A DNA stretch of 64,000 bases from Platanthera guangdongensis (lineage: Eukaryota > Streptophyta > Magnoliopsida > Asparagales > Orchidaceae): the NCBI GenBank assembly GCA_039583875.1, contig CM077149.1, positions 155,710,249 through 155,774,248 on the forward strand, in the 5' to 3' direction. Under the pieces are notes generated by a model. It had not been told where the DNA came from, searched no databases, and worked only from the letters and a program-made list of their open reading frames with translations. Within the stretch, counting starts at the first letter, position 1, and each line of letters starts with the position of its first letter. Of this stretch, positions 1 to 10,275 are shown piece after piece. The translations under genes were made by a program, and so were the position numbers.

Positions 1-1
1 T

Positions 2-1928
2 AAGGAATCAATTCATATTATCTTTGATGAAACTAACATGTCTTATAAGGAGAAAGAGATTTCTACTAATAACACTTTACAGGTACCTCACTTGTGTGAG
101 AAAATGGGTGAATTAAACCTTTCACAAGGAGCTATAACACCCTCTCCTCCACAGGTTGTTGAAGACAGTGAAGAAGAATCTTTAGAAGAAGTTGAATCTC
201 ATTCAACAACAAACATAATTCCATAAGAGGAATTAATTCCAAATGCTGTTGCTGAACCAACTCCATTCACTGACTTTGTCACATTAAGGGATCACCCTAG
301 ATCTCAAGTGATTGGAGACATGTCAGTAGGTGTACAGACAATGCATCAACTCAACCAAGACTTGATGCATGTATGTTTCCTCTCTCAAGTTGAACCTCAA
401 TCCATAAAAGATGCTGAGCAAGATCCCCACTGGATCATTGCAATGCAAGAGGAACTCAACCAATTTGAGAGATGTAGAGTTTATGATTTGGTTCCAAGAC
501 CCAAAGACTACCCAATCATTGGAACCAAATGGGTATATAGAAACAAGCTTGATGCCCATGGTGCAATTGTGAGGAACAAGGCTAGGCTTGTTGCTCAAGG
601 ATATAATCAAGAAGAAGACATAGACTATGATCAAACTTTTGCACCAGTTGCAAGGTTAGAAACAATCAGAATCTTCCTTGCCTATGATGCCTACAAAAAG
701 TTTAAAGTCTACCATATGGATGTGAAAAGTGTCTTTCTAAATGGAGTACTAAAAGAAGAGGTTTATGTTGAACAACCTCCATGTTTTGTCTCTCCAACTC
801 ATTCTTCTTATGTATTTAGATTGCATAAAGCCCTCTATAGTCTAAAGCAAGCTCCAAGATCTTGGTATGAGACATTAGCTAGCTTTTTGATAGAGCATAA
901 ATTCACTAGAGGCATAGTAGATAAAACCTTAGTCACTAGACATTATAAGGATCAAACCTTGTTAGTACAAATATATGTGGATGACATTATATTTGGGTCT
1001 ACTGATTCCAAACTATGCAAGAGGTTCTCTGACCTCATGCATTCAAAGTTTGAGATGAGCAGCATGGGTGAGCTCTCCTACTTCCTTGGTCTCCAAGTGA
1101 AGCAATTACCTGATGACATCTTCATCTTCCAGGCTAAATATACTAAAGAGATTATTAAGAAGTTTGGGATGGCTGATGTCTCAGCAAATAAAACACCTAT
1201 GTCAACTAATGCTATAATAGATTCTGATCCACATGAGAAACCTGTTGACTTGAAGTTATATAGGGACATTGTTGGGTCTCTATTATATCTTACAGCTAGC
1301 AGACCTGATATCATGTTTGCCACATGCCTTTGTGCTAGGTTCCAAGTGAACCCTAAAGAATCTCACCTAATTTTCTTTAAAAAAAATTTGAGATATATAA
1401 AGAGTTGTCCTAGTCTAGTCCTTTGGTATCCTACTGAGTCAGAATTTGATTTAACTGGATATTCAGATGCTGACTTTACTGGATGCAGGGTAGACAAGAA
1501 AAGTACTTCAGAAACTTGCCAGTTCTTAGGTATGAGATTAGTGTCTTGGTTCTGCAAGAAACAATCATCTGTGTCCACATCAACTGCTGAAGCGGAATAC
1601 ATTGCAGCTGGCAGTTGCTGTTCACAGATGTTGTGAATTCAGAATCAAATCCTGGACTATGGTTTCAACTTAAATAATTCAACTCTATTATGTGATAACA
1701 CAAGTGCTATATCCATAGCACAAAATCCAGTCCATCACAGTAGGACTAATCATATAAACATTAGACATCACTTCATTAGAGAGCGTATAGACAAAAAACA
1801 AAATTAAACTTGTCTATATTTACACTGATTTACAAAGAGCTGATATTTTCACCAAACCCTTGGATGAAAGAAATCACTTATTTTTTATAAATCAGCTTGG
1901 CATGATCAATGGAGAAGCTTTAACTTAA
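2..1928 (+). pseudogene. Element C: 3' part of copia pol (RT and RNase H), broken
   Basis: Reverse transcriptase and RNase H of a Sirevirus-like Ty1/copia element; the integrase and gag lie left of the window. Seen: the linker with SIHIIFDETN, then the RT start [19 protein letters not shown], the catalytic [10 protein letters not shown] (about 975-1005), and RNase H with GYSDADF, STAEAEY and CDNTSAIS, ending in a family-typical FINQLGM tail. The frame is broken by a TAA at 224-226 (element B has a Gln codon there), a TGA at 1634-1636 (B has Trp) and an extra base near 1795-1805. The closest relative in the window is pol of element B (47867-49988), which shares the same tail almost residue for residue, so C and B are one family in opposite orientations. 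The protein is not expected to be functional. Confidence 0.93.
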
Positions 1929-1934
1929 TTTCTG

Positions 1935-2225
1935 TCTGCACTCGACGAATTTTTCAAAGTTCTTCGAACAGAGCTCGACGAACTGGGGAAAGTTCTTGAG
2001 ATATTCGTCGAACGGAGATCGACGAACTCTCTGTGAGTGAAGTTGTTTTCGTCGACCGGAGATCTATGAATCTGCTTCAGAAAACTTTCGTCGAACGGAG
2101 CTCGACGAAATATTCTCAAATCTTTAGACTAAGCTTGACGAATTATTTAACTACAAATTATTTCGTCGACCTCAGATCGAAGAATTACTTTATTTTTCGT
2201 GGAACGGAGTTTGTCGATTCATATT
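1935..2225 (+). repeat. Array of TTCGTCGA/TCGACGAA palindromes between pol and aORF of C
   Basis: Repeated units have an 8-bp left arm TTCGTCGA, a spacer of about 7 nt often reading like ACGGAGC, and a right arm TCGACGAA; clear examples lie at about 2000-2030 and 2090-2110. Each unit could form a hairpin. The array fills the gap between the pol stop and the aORF start. The same motif reappears in the LTR of C (5815-6510) and at the matching place in element B (47580-47860). Confidence 0.85.
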
Positions 2226-2290
2226 CTAGAAAACCTTATATCTAGGTTTTCTTCGACCTCCATCCCGCGCTTTCAGTTCCCTTGCACTTG

Positions 2291-2311
2291 ATCTTCATTT
2301 TTCTCTTGCAG
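2291..2311 (+). promoter_or_regulatory. Probable 3' splice acceptor just before the aORF of C
   Basis: A T/C-rich run (2291-2307) is followed by GCAG ending at 2311 and then GTGAAC, with the aORF ATG 9 nt downstream. Element B (47486-47505) and element A (54725-54745) have an equivalent pyrimidine tract plus CAG at the same place. This fits a plant 3' splice site and suggests the aORF is read from a spliced mRNA. No donor site was identified. Confidence 0.6.
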
Positions 2312-2319
2312 GTGAACTA

Positions 2320-5300
2320 ATGGCGATTCCAGCAGGCACCCTCGCAGCAATAAAATTCGATACTGGATTTGATGTCGATTTTGATTCCTTCCAACATTCA
2401 GACCCAATCTTCCTGGACATCCTGCAACTCCTTGAAGACCAGCAGTCGAAGAATCTGCTGTCCACCAGGATCAAGATATCTGGCGCTGAGATCAGAGAGT
2501 GGGTCTATACTTCTTCCACCACAGATGAGAACTCTATGACTGGCACAATCTCTGGTAATGCTGTTTCACTTACCCCCGCCATTCTAACTGAAATTTTTGG
2601 ATTAACTAGTGGTGAAGAAGCATTAAAAGTTGATACTGAGGAATATGATGTGATGCTGAGTATGATGGGGTATACTAGAAAAACCTCAAATAAATTGATG
2701 AAGAAACACCTGTCTGCCGAGTTCAAATTTCTTGCAGACATTATGGGGAAAGTGTTGCTGGGCAAGAACACTGCCCATGATTAAATAACCAGGCACCAAT
2801 TCCTGATAATGTGCGTTGTGGTAAACAAGAGGAAGGTAAACTGGGCTCAGATCGTGTTTGATCTGATTAAGAAAAAGAATACAAAGAAAGATGTTTGCTT
2901 TGGAAGAATATTAGGAATCTTCCTAAAGGAGAAGACTGCTGAATCACTGGTCTCCCCGACCATATTCATCAATGCCTCCAAGAGGCTCACTTGTGCCCTC
3001 TTTGGCAAGTGGGAGAGGACCATCACTAAGCCCTCCAATGCTTCATCCTCTTCCTCCAGGCCTTCTGAAAGCACAAGGGCAGTAATATCCTCTCCCTCAT
3101 CCTCAGAAGCAGCTCCCTCCTCTTCTAACATTTCTTATCTTCAACAACAACAACAACAACAACCACAACAACCAGTTTATATTCCTACTCCAGCTCCATC
3201 TCCTGCAAATTCTCCACAAATAGATATCACTGACATCTCCTCTTCCCCCATACAGGAATCCCGACAACCCTCTCCTTCCCAATCACCACAACCATCCCCA
3301 CCTCAATCCCCCCTTCTACCTCATTTAATTATCACAGATCCTGACACCTTCATCTCCTCCCACACATTCAATCTCGTGATTCCCCCATCATCCCCACATC
3401 AAGGACCCATCCCCACACCACAAATTCCACCTTCTACAACATCTCCTCCCTCTGTCCCCTTCCCTTTCCTATTCCAAACAGATCTTCCATCTTCTGCACC
3501 TGACTACACACATACAGACATGTCTAGTGCATTTTCTGTTTGCTCCAATTGTGGTCATCACAATCCCTACTCCTCCACTGCTCCAGAATCTCTCTATTTA
3601 AACTTCTCTGATATTGCTAAAGATTTACTTGCATTCATCTCTCCCACTCTTCAAATTATTTTAAATAAGGCTCTAGCTCCTCTCACTGCTTCCATCCAAA
3701 ATCTATCTGCCAAAGTTGCTGCTCTATCTCTTGTCCCTTCTTCTGAGGGACTATCTCCAGGACCCTCTGCAACCAGTTAGGGGGAGATGCTTCATGATGA
3801 AGAAGCTCCAGTAACAGCAGCAGCAAAGTTTGAAGAAGCAACAACAACAACAAAAGAAGCAGTAGAAGCAGAAGCAACAACAGAATTTGATGAAGAAGCT
3901 CCAGTAACAGCAGCAACAACAGAGTTTGAAGCAGCCGCAACATCAGCAGCAAAAGAAGCAGCAGAAGCAGAAGCAGCAGCAGAATTTGATTCATTTATGA
4001 CTGATTCTTCTGAAGATATACCACATCCTTCTGCAATCATAGACTTAATAGAATCAGATACTGAGATGGATGAGCCTGTTTTGGCTGAAATAGATACTGC
4101 TGGTGATTATATTATAAATCCCACAGTTAATCTGCTGAATTTGTTGAAAGTTTTTGATACAACTTATCTTAATAATCTTCCAGAAAACAGCATTAAGCCA
4201 TCCATGACTATAGTCCCCTACACCTCTCCCATAAGCCCCAAGGTTGCCAAACAACTTAAGGCTAGTTTTGTTATAATAGAGGTTCCAGTTATTCCATCTC
4301 CACCAAAAGCTGTTTCCCCCATTATTTCATCCCCTCCAAAAGATATCTCTGCTCCAACCTTTATAATGGATGATTCACAAATGCCTGATCTTGATGCACT
4401 GATCATGGCAGATATAGAAGAAGAAAATAAAACAGTTGCTGAAAGCACTGTTATGTATAGCCCTCCTGCTCCAGTTCCAGTTCCTCCTCTAGCTACTCCT
4501 CCAGCTACTCCTCCAGCTTCTTCCCAGGCAGAGAAACCTTTAATTTCTGCTAAGACTCTAAAAGAAATAAATGCAATGTATGATAATCCTCAGGATTCTT
4601 CTGATGATAATGAGGATGATGATGAAGAGTACTCTGATGATGAGCCCAAGAAAAAGAAAGTGTCTAAGAAGAGGAAAGCTCCTCCACCTCCTGCCCCAAA
4701 ATCAAATCCAGTAAATGACACTCCTTATTATATACTCTAGAAGATTACACCTTACAAGGGCATGCCAACATGGATGTGGCTGTCCAAGAATCAGCAAAAA
4801 GAAAGGAAGAAAAGCAGTAGATACTCACCTCCTCCTCAGAGATTCAGAAAGGATCCTCCTCCTCCTCCTCCACCTGCTGGTGGTGCTTCAAGTTCATCAA
4901 CTCAGAGTACTACCCAGTTTCAAACCTATCAAAGGCAGCAGGGTAGGTCCTCATCTTCAGGAAGCAGCCAGCAAAGTCATTATTCATCTGGCAAGCAGCA
5001 GTATCAACAACTTCAACAACAACAATTCACTGAACATCAAAAGGCTGAAAGCCCCAAGAAACCTGCTTCCCCTCCTGTACCCTTTGAAGATCCTGAGACA
5101 GCTACAACTGCTAGGATGGCCAGGTTCCAGGAATTGGTTGGCCTATCCATGATTAATAAAGCAAAAGCTGAAGGGAAGGATCCATCTGAATATACTATAA
5201 TGTCCAACTACAGAAAGGAAGAGCTTAACAGGTTTGCTAAGACTAACAAATTTTTTAATGTTGATGATTATATGAAGTTACATCCTGAAGCTGTAGTGCA

Positions 5301-5448
5301 AAGAGCTACCTCCCTAAATATTATTGGTGCTGCTGACATGACAATGACAAAGACACAAGCATCTAATCCAAACAGGGAGATTAAGTTTACTCAGCCAGGA
5401 GAGAAAGCCAAAGAGGAGAAGCACAAGGAACAAATGAAGAAGAAATAA
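2320..5448 (+). pseudogene. Element C accessory ORF (aORF), one frame with three stops
   Basis: Extra ORF downstream of pol, 1043 codons in a single frame from ATG 2320 to TAA 5446-5448, interrupted by stops at 2782-2784, 3778-3780 and 4738-4740. The N-terminal 230 residues match the aORFs of A and B (FLADIMGKVLLGK, FGRILGIFL, RLTCALFGKWER). Then come a Ser/Pro/Gln-rich stretch, a CSNCGHHNP cysteine/histidine knot, a helix of mixed hydrophobic character (IAKDLLAFISPTLQIIL), an acidic Ala/Glu region, a basic nuclear-localisation-like cluster (KKKKVSKKRK) and a conserved C-terminal domain (PVPFEDPE to NPNREIKF). There is no signal peptide or clear membrane segment, so an envelope role is not supported. 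The N-terminal domain may belong to the plant 'putative transposon protein' families; the function is unknown. The stops at 3778 and 4738 are CAG-to-TAG compared with element B. Confidence 0.85.
3779..3789 (+). promoter_or_regulatory. Internal polypurine tract inside the aORF of C
   Basis: AGGGGGAGATG repeats the core of the real polypurine tract at 5611-5626 (AATAGGGGGAGAT). A GGGGGAGATG tract lies at the matching codons in the aORFs of B (46032-46043, complement) and A (53298-53309, complement). It could act as a central plus-strand primer, but this is not proven. Confidence 0.5.
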
Positions 5449-5610
5449 ATTATGAACTATTTTCAGTCTTTCTGTTTTTCTAAAACTGATTATTTATGTC
5501 ATGATACAAAGCTTTCTATGTATATATATCTACTGCATATGTTAAAATTCCTGCCAGATATATCTTTTCTTGCTTTGTTATTAATGTAAGTATGTAATTA
5601 GTGACCTTAC

Positions 5611-5626
5611 CCAAATAGGGGGAGAT
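5611..5626 (+). promoter_or_regulatory. Polypurine tract of C
   Basis: CCAAATAGGGGGAGAT lies directly against the 5' end (TGTTGG) of the 3' LTR. It primes plus-strand DNA synthesis in LTR elements. The same tract borders the 3' LTRs of A, B and F. The stretch 5449-5610 before it is the 3' untranslated region of the element, with no ORF. Confidence 0.9.
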
Positions 5627-5814
5627 TGTTGGCTCCCTAGTTGGATTTGGGATATGTTCACTAAATTAGGATGTTTGACCCAACATGTATAGCTAGGGTC
5701 ATGTATGTGTCCTAGAGTCTCGGCCATGTCCTTAGAGTCAACACTGCATGGACCAGCCATCAACAAACTACAAAAGACTCAAGACTTAAGAGAAATTTCA
5801 AAGACTCAGAAAAT

Positions 5815-6510
5815 GAGTTCGACGTTCATCAAACTCAGGTCGACGAAAGTCATGCTCAGCTCGACGAACTCAGAGAAAGTTCTCTGAGCTGAGCTCGACG
5901 AACTTAACTCTCAGGTCGACGATTTCCAGATAGTATACTTCAACATGCCAAGACCAGAATTATCTTTCTTAACTCCAGTCGACGAACTTAGTTCTCAGGT
6001 CGACGATTGCTGGGTATTCTACTTCAACATCTTATTCCAGAAACATCTACGTATTCGAAGTCCAGTATCATACTCTAGTCGATGAATTCACCTTCTCAGC
6101 TCGACAAACTTAGATCACATTCTTGGCAAGATTTATCAAGTAGCAGTTAGAAGTTCTCAGCCCGACGAAACTAGTTCTCAGGTCGACGAACCCAGTTCTC
6201 AGGTCGACGAACCAAGTTCTCAGGTCGACGAACCGAGTTCTCAGGACGATGATTTCTGGACACGTTACTTCAACATTCTCAAGTCCAAGAAACATGGAAT
6301 TCTGTTATTCAGTCGACGAAGTTATATTCTCAGCTCGACGAACTTGATACACAGAATTGGCAAGGTTCCAGAGAAAGCAGTTCTGTCCTCAGGTCGACGA
6401 TCTTGGATCACAGCTCGACGAACAACTGTTATCTGGTCGACGAACTTGACTTCTCTGCTCGACGAACTCTGGACACAGGTTGACGAATTCTGTCCTTTGC
6501 TCAACGATTT
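5815..6510 (+). repeat. Palindrome array in the LTR of C
   Basis: Many copies of GTCGACGA, CTCGACGAA and their reverse complement, spaced roughly 15-40 bp apart, in the upstream (U3) part of the LTR. One cluster around 6155-6245 repeats CTCAGGTCGACGAAC in near tandem. It is the same motif as the array before the aORF at 1935-2225. Confidence 0.85.
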
Positions 6511-7365
6511 CTGTGAAGTTCTAGACTTAGAAATTTCCCTCCCTTTGTCCCTTTTCTATTGCAATAATTCATGAGTAATCAATGCTGCTAATATTCTCTG
6601 AATATTATCGTTAGAAGCAAGCATTGATTACGGTCTTCATCAGAATTATTACTTGCCGCTTTCCAATGGGACAGTTGGGGAAATCAATCAATGCAAATAT
6701 TCTCCAGGCCGTCAGCATTGAATGAAGGAATTCAAAATTCAGATGGAAGATTTCATGTAAAATATAAAAAGGATTTTTCCTCTTTCTTCCATAAATATAC
6801 ACAGATAACAATAGGGATTTTCTACCTTCTTCTCAGGAGAACACGAAGAGCAAAATAGTGTGACATCAGTCACACAGTAATAGAGAACAAGAAGCCCTAT
6901 CCCTTGACCAGAGAAAGCACAACAAGCTGAAGAAGAAGAAGAACACACCATTCAAGATCAAAAGTCTCTCTTCCCTCTACATTCCAGGACTCTTCAAAGG
7001 ACAACAAACACTTTATTATGTCAAGAAGTTCCTGACATCATCTGGTCAAGGCTGAAATATTAAAGACCTATCACCCTGCAACAAAGCTCCAAACTTCCTG
7101 AACCAATCAATATCTCAGGGGGAGCTCTTTGCTAAAATCAAGATCCACTAAAGTCTTCTCAGTTGTATTTGAGAAAGAGAAGACAAAATCACTCTCTCAT
7201 CCCCCACTATATAAAGGGTTCTTAACTCCCGTCAAAGGTTATTCCTGGTTTGCAAGTCACTTGATCAAAAGACTTGAGGATTGTTTTTGAGCACCTGATC
7301 AAAAGCTCATTGGTGGCAGTCATCTGATCAAAAACTGAGTGGATTCTCTACCAGGGTGGTAGAAG

Positions 7366-7394
7366 AGTGGATGTACCCAGGTTGGGGAACCACT
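7366..7394 (+). other. Conserved LTR hairpin (AGTGG / CCACT) in C
   Basis: Outer arms AGTGG and CCACT enclose inner arms of the type CCCA and TGGGG around a short loop. The same element, in reverse orientation, sits in the LTRs of B (42968-42996), A (50212-50241, 60812-60841) and F (15660-15690, 26397-26427), although the LTR bodies differ. It lies downstream of the TATA-like sites, so it is probably transcribed. Its role is unknown. Confidence 0.7.
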
Positions 7395-7612
7395 ATAAAA
7401 TTCTTGTGTTGTCTGGTTGTTCCTTTTCTCTTGTTCTTGCTGTGGCTGTGTGGCTTAGGTTTGCTGTGTCTGTGGTATTTAATTTAATCTCTACAGCATC
7501 TGTGATAGATTAATTTATCTCAGGACTGATTTGTTAAGTAGCAAAAATTTTATAAACACTAAATACTCTATTCACCCCCTCTAGAGTATTTCAGATCTAA
7601 CTCTTACTCTCA

Positions 7613-7856
7613 GGTGGGATTACCACATGTCCACGGTTGCCTGACCCACCAGACCCACACAGGTAGAAGGGAAAAATCTGGATTTAATAGCGCCCCCCGT
7701 TATTGAACCCGTGACCTCCTCTAATACCAAATGTAGGATCAAGCGCATACCCAACTGTTCCAAAAGCCCGGACTGTTGGAAAGGGTGCTACTTAATTTCT
7801 TAAATACTTAGCAGAGCGCCACGGGTCAAGTGAGGGAACTCCAAACCGAACACAAC
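7613..7856 (-). other. Fragment resembling an LTR end plus primer site
   Basis: No ORF. Read on the minus strand there is a possible LTR terminus (GATCCTACA), then TGGTATTAGAGGAGG, which resembles the initiator-tRNA-Met primer site, then GGTCACGGGTTCAA, which resembles a tRNA B box. A similar order (primer-like site, then GGTCATGGGTTCGA) follows the LTR of element H. It could be a truncated retrotransposon or a SINE remnant; I cannot decide. Its left edge is the end of the C LTR. Confidence 0.35.
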
Positions 7857-10113
7857 CTTTTTATTGCCCAATATGCTTTATGCTCTAATTCAACAGGCAG
7901 ATGACATGATTTTCCATAAATCATCTTATACGGGGTTAGGCCTATTGAAATTTTGAATGCCGTCCTATATGCTCATAGTGCATCGATTAGTTTTTGTGAC
8001 CAATCCTTACGTGTTGCGCTTACCATTTTTTCTATGATTGATTATATCTCTCTGTTGGACACTTCGGCCAAATCATTTGTTTGAGGGTGGTAGGCAAGGG
8101 CAACTTTGTGCGTTACTCCATATTTTTTAAGAGTGATTTAAACTGCATATTACAAAAGTGTGCCCCGCCGTCGCTTATTATGGATCTGGGCATGCCAAAT
8201 TTAGAAAAAATATTTGCCTTAAGAAATTTCAGTACAACCTTGTCATCATTCTTCAGTGTGGCTATAAATTCCACCCACTTCGAGACATAATCCACCGCTA
8301 AGAGTATATAAAGATTTCCATTTGAGTTTACAAATGGCCCCATGAAGTCAATTCCCCATACATCGAAAACTTCCACTTCTAAGATATTAGTCATTGACAT
8401 GCTGACCCCTCGATTGATATTCCCCATTCTTTGACATCTATCACAACTCTTTGTGAACCTATGAGCGTCCTTAAACAAAGTTGACCAATAAAAACTGGCT
8501 TCAAAGACTTTAATGCAGTTCTTTCTCCCATAAAGTGTCCACCATAAGGTGATGTGTGACATTTTTCTAGGATACCTTGCACTTCAACTCTCGGGATGCA
8601 TCTGCGGATCACTTGATCAGCACAAATCTTAAACAGGTATGGATCATCCCAAAGGTAAGATTTAACCTGGTGAAGAAATCTTTTTCTTCGCTGCTAATCC
8701 ATTTCCGGGCGAAATACATTGCTCACTATGTAATTCACAATGTCTGCATACCATGGAATGCTACCCTCAGTGATAGCTAGAATCCTCTCATCGGGAAAAT
8801 TCTCTCTAATATCTACTAAACTATTTCTTTCATCGCTCTATTTTAAACGTGATAGATGATGAAATACTGGGTTTTCATCCCCCTTTCGGTCTCTGATTTC
8901 AAAATCATATTCCTGAAAGAGGAGCACCCATCATATGAGTCTACGTTTCACATCCTTTTTCTCCACTAAATAACGAATTGCCGAGTGGTCAGTGTAAACT
9001 ATAACCTTGGAGTTTATCAAATATGCACAAAACTTATTGAACACAAAAACCATAGCTAATAGTTTTTTCGCCATGGTTGTATAGTTTACTTGAGCGTCTA
9101 TAAGCGTTTCACTGTCATAGTAAATGGTATGGAAGATTTTGTCAAGCATCTGCCCTAAAACTACTCCAACTGCATAATTACTGGCATCACATATTAATAC
9201 AAAGGGCAAAGACCAATCAGGTGCCTTAACGATAGGAGATGTCACTAGATTTCATTTTAATATTTGGAATATCATTAAACAATTATCATCAAATATATAT
9301 GGCGTGTCCTTTTCAAGAAGGTTATATAAGGGCTTCGATATTTTTGAAAAGACTTTTATAAATAGTCTATAGAAGCATGCATGACCTAAAAAACTACGAA
9401 TGCTCCTGACATTCGTTGGTGGGGAGAGTTTTTCAATAATCTCAATTTTTGCTCGATCTACTTCTAAACCCTTGTCGGATACTTTGTGACCTAGCACAAT
9501 TCCCTCTCGTACCATGAAACGACACTTCTCCCAATTCAGCACCAAGTTGGTTTGCACACATCTTTCGAATACCTTCTTTAAAACTTCCAAACAAGCATCA
9601 AATGACTGTCCAAACACTGAAAAATCATCCATAAATATTTCTATTCCTTCATCCATCAAATCAGTAAAGATAGCAATCATACATCGTTGAAAGGTCGCGA
9701 GTGCGTTACATAATCCAAACGACATTTTTTTGAAATACGAACATGCCATAGGGACATGTAAATGTAGTATTTTCCTGATCTTCTGGTGCAACCATGATCT
9801 GGTTGTATCTCGAATATCCGTCTAAGAAACAAAAATATTTGTTTCCCGCTAATTTATCCAACACTTGATCGATGAATGACAATGGGAAATGATCTTTCCT
9901 AGTTAATTTGTTCAGTTTTCTATAATCTATAGAAATTCTCCAACTCGTCACAGTTCTCGTTGGTATTAATTCATTATTATCATTCTTTACAATCGTCATT
10001 CCCTCTTTCTTCGGTACACATTGTACTGGACTCACCCATTTACTATCCGAAATGAGGTAAATAATACCAGTATCTAACCATTTAATTATCTCTTTCATTA
10101 CCACTTCCTTCAT
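7857..10113 (-). pseudogene. Element D pol: RT, RNase H, integrase (broken)
   Basis: Polymerase region of a Ty3/gypsy Athila element. RT: SKWVSPVQCVPKK, WRISIDYRKLN, then a frameshift near 9735, then LCNALATFQRCM and the catalytic IFMDDFS (about 9620-9640). RNase [22 protein letters not shown] and [10 protein letters not shown] (8931-9245). Integrase: zinc site with CDRCQR (about 8435), GIDFMGPF, IISDGGAHF and a downstream EVSNREI, giving the D, D, E catalytic residues; the coding signal continues to about 7857 (HKAYWAIK) and is then cut off. Stops at several points (for example near 9250, 8930 and 8113) separate the pieces. Not functional. Confidence 0.88.
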
Positions 10114-10275
10114 TGGGGGGGGGGGGGCTTAACCTACGTGATGATCTATGCTACCAATGGCTTCATCTTCTAGCAAAATTTTATGCATACACACGGATGG
10201 ACTAATCCCTCTAATGTCAGCAAGGGTCCATCCCATAGCTCCCATAAACTCTCGCAAGACTTTAAGTAGTTTTTG

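Larger units (their letters stand above)
5627..7612 (+). repeat. 3' LTR of element C (1986 bp)
   Basis: Starts TGTTGGCTCC directly after the polypurine tract and ends near TTCACCCCCTCTAGAGTA...CTCA, the same kind of terminus as the LTRs of A, B and F. It holds a palindrome array in U3 (about 5815-6510), TATA-like sites at about 6761-6772 (AATATAAAAAGG) and 7206-7217 (CTATATAAAGGG), and a conserved hairpin at 7366-7394. The 5' LTR lies left of the window, so the insertion age and target duplication cannot be read; the five bases to the right are GGTGG. Confidence 0.9.

Noticed and set aside
3683..3994. Poly-leucine ORF on the minus strand
   Set aside because: Shadow of the Glu/Ala/Gln-rich aORF codons of element C.
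7640..7740. tRNA gene
   Set aside because: There is a B-box-like sequence but no cloverleaf with matching arms; more likely a retroelement primer region or SINE remnant.
10115..10126. G run as a regulatory site
   Set aside because: Simple homopolymer in a dead element; also seen at LTR ends and prone to sequencing error.
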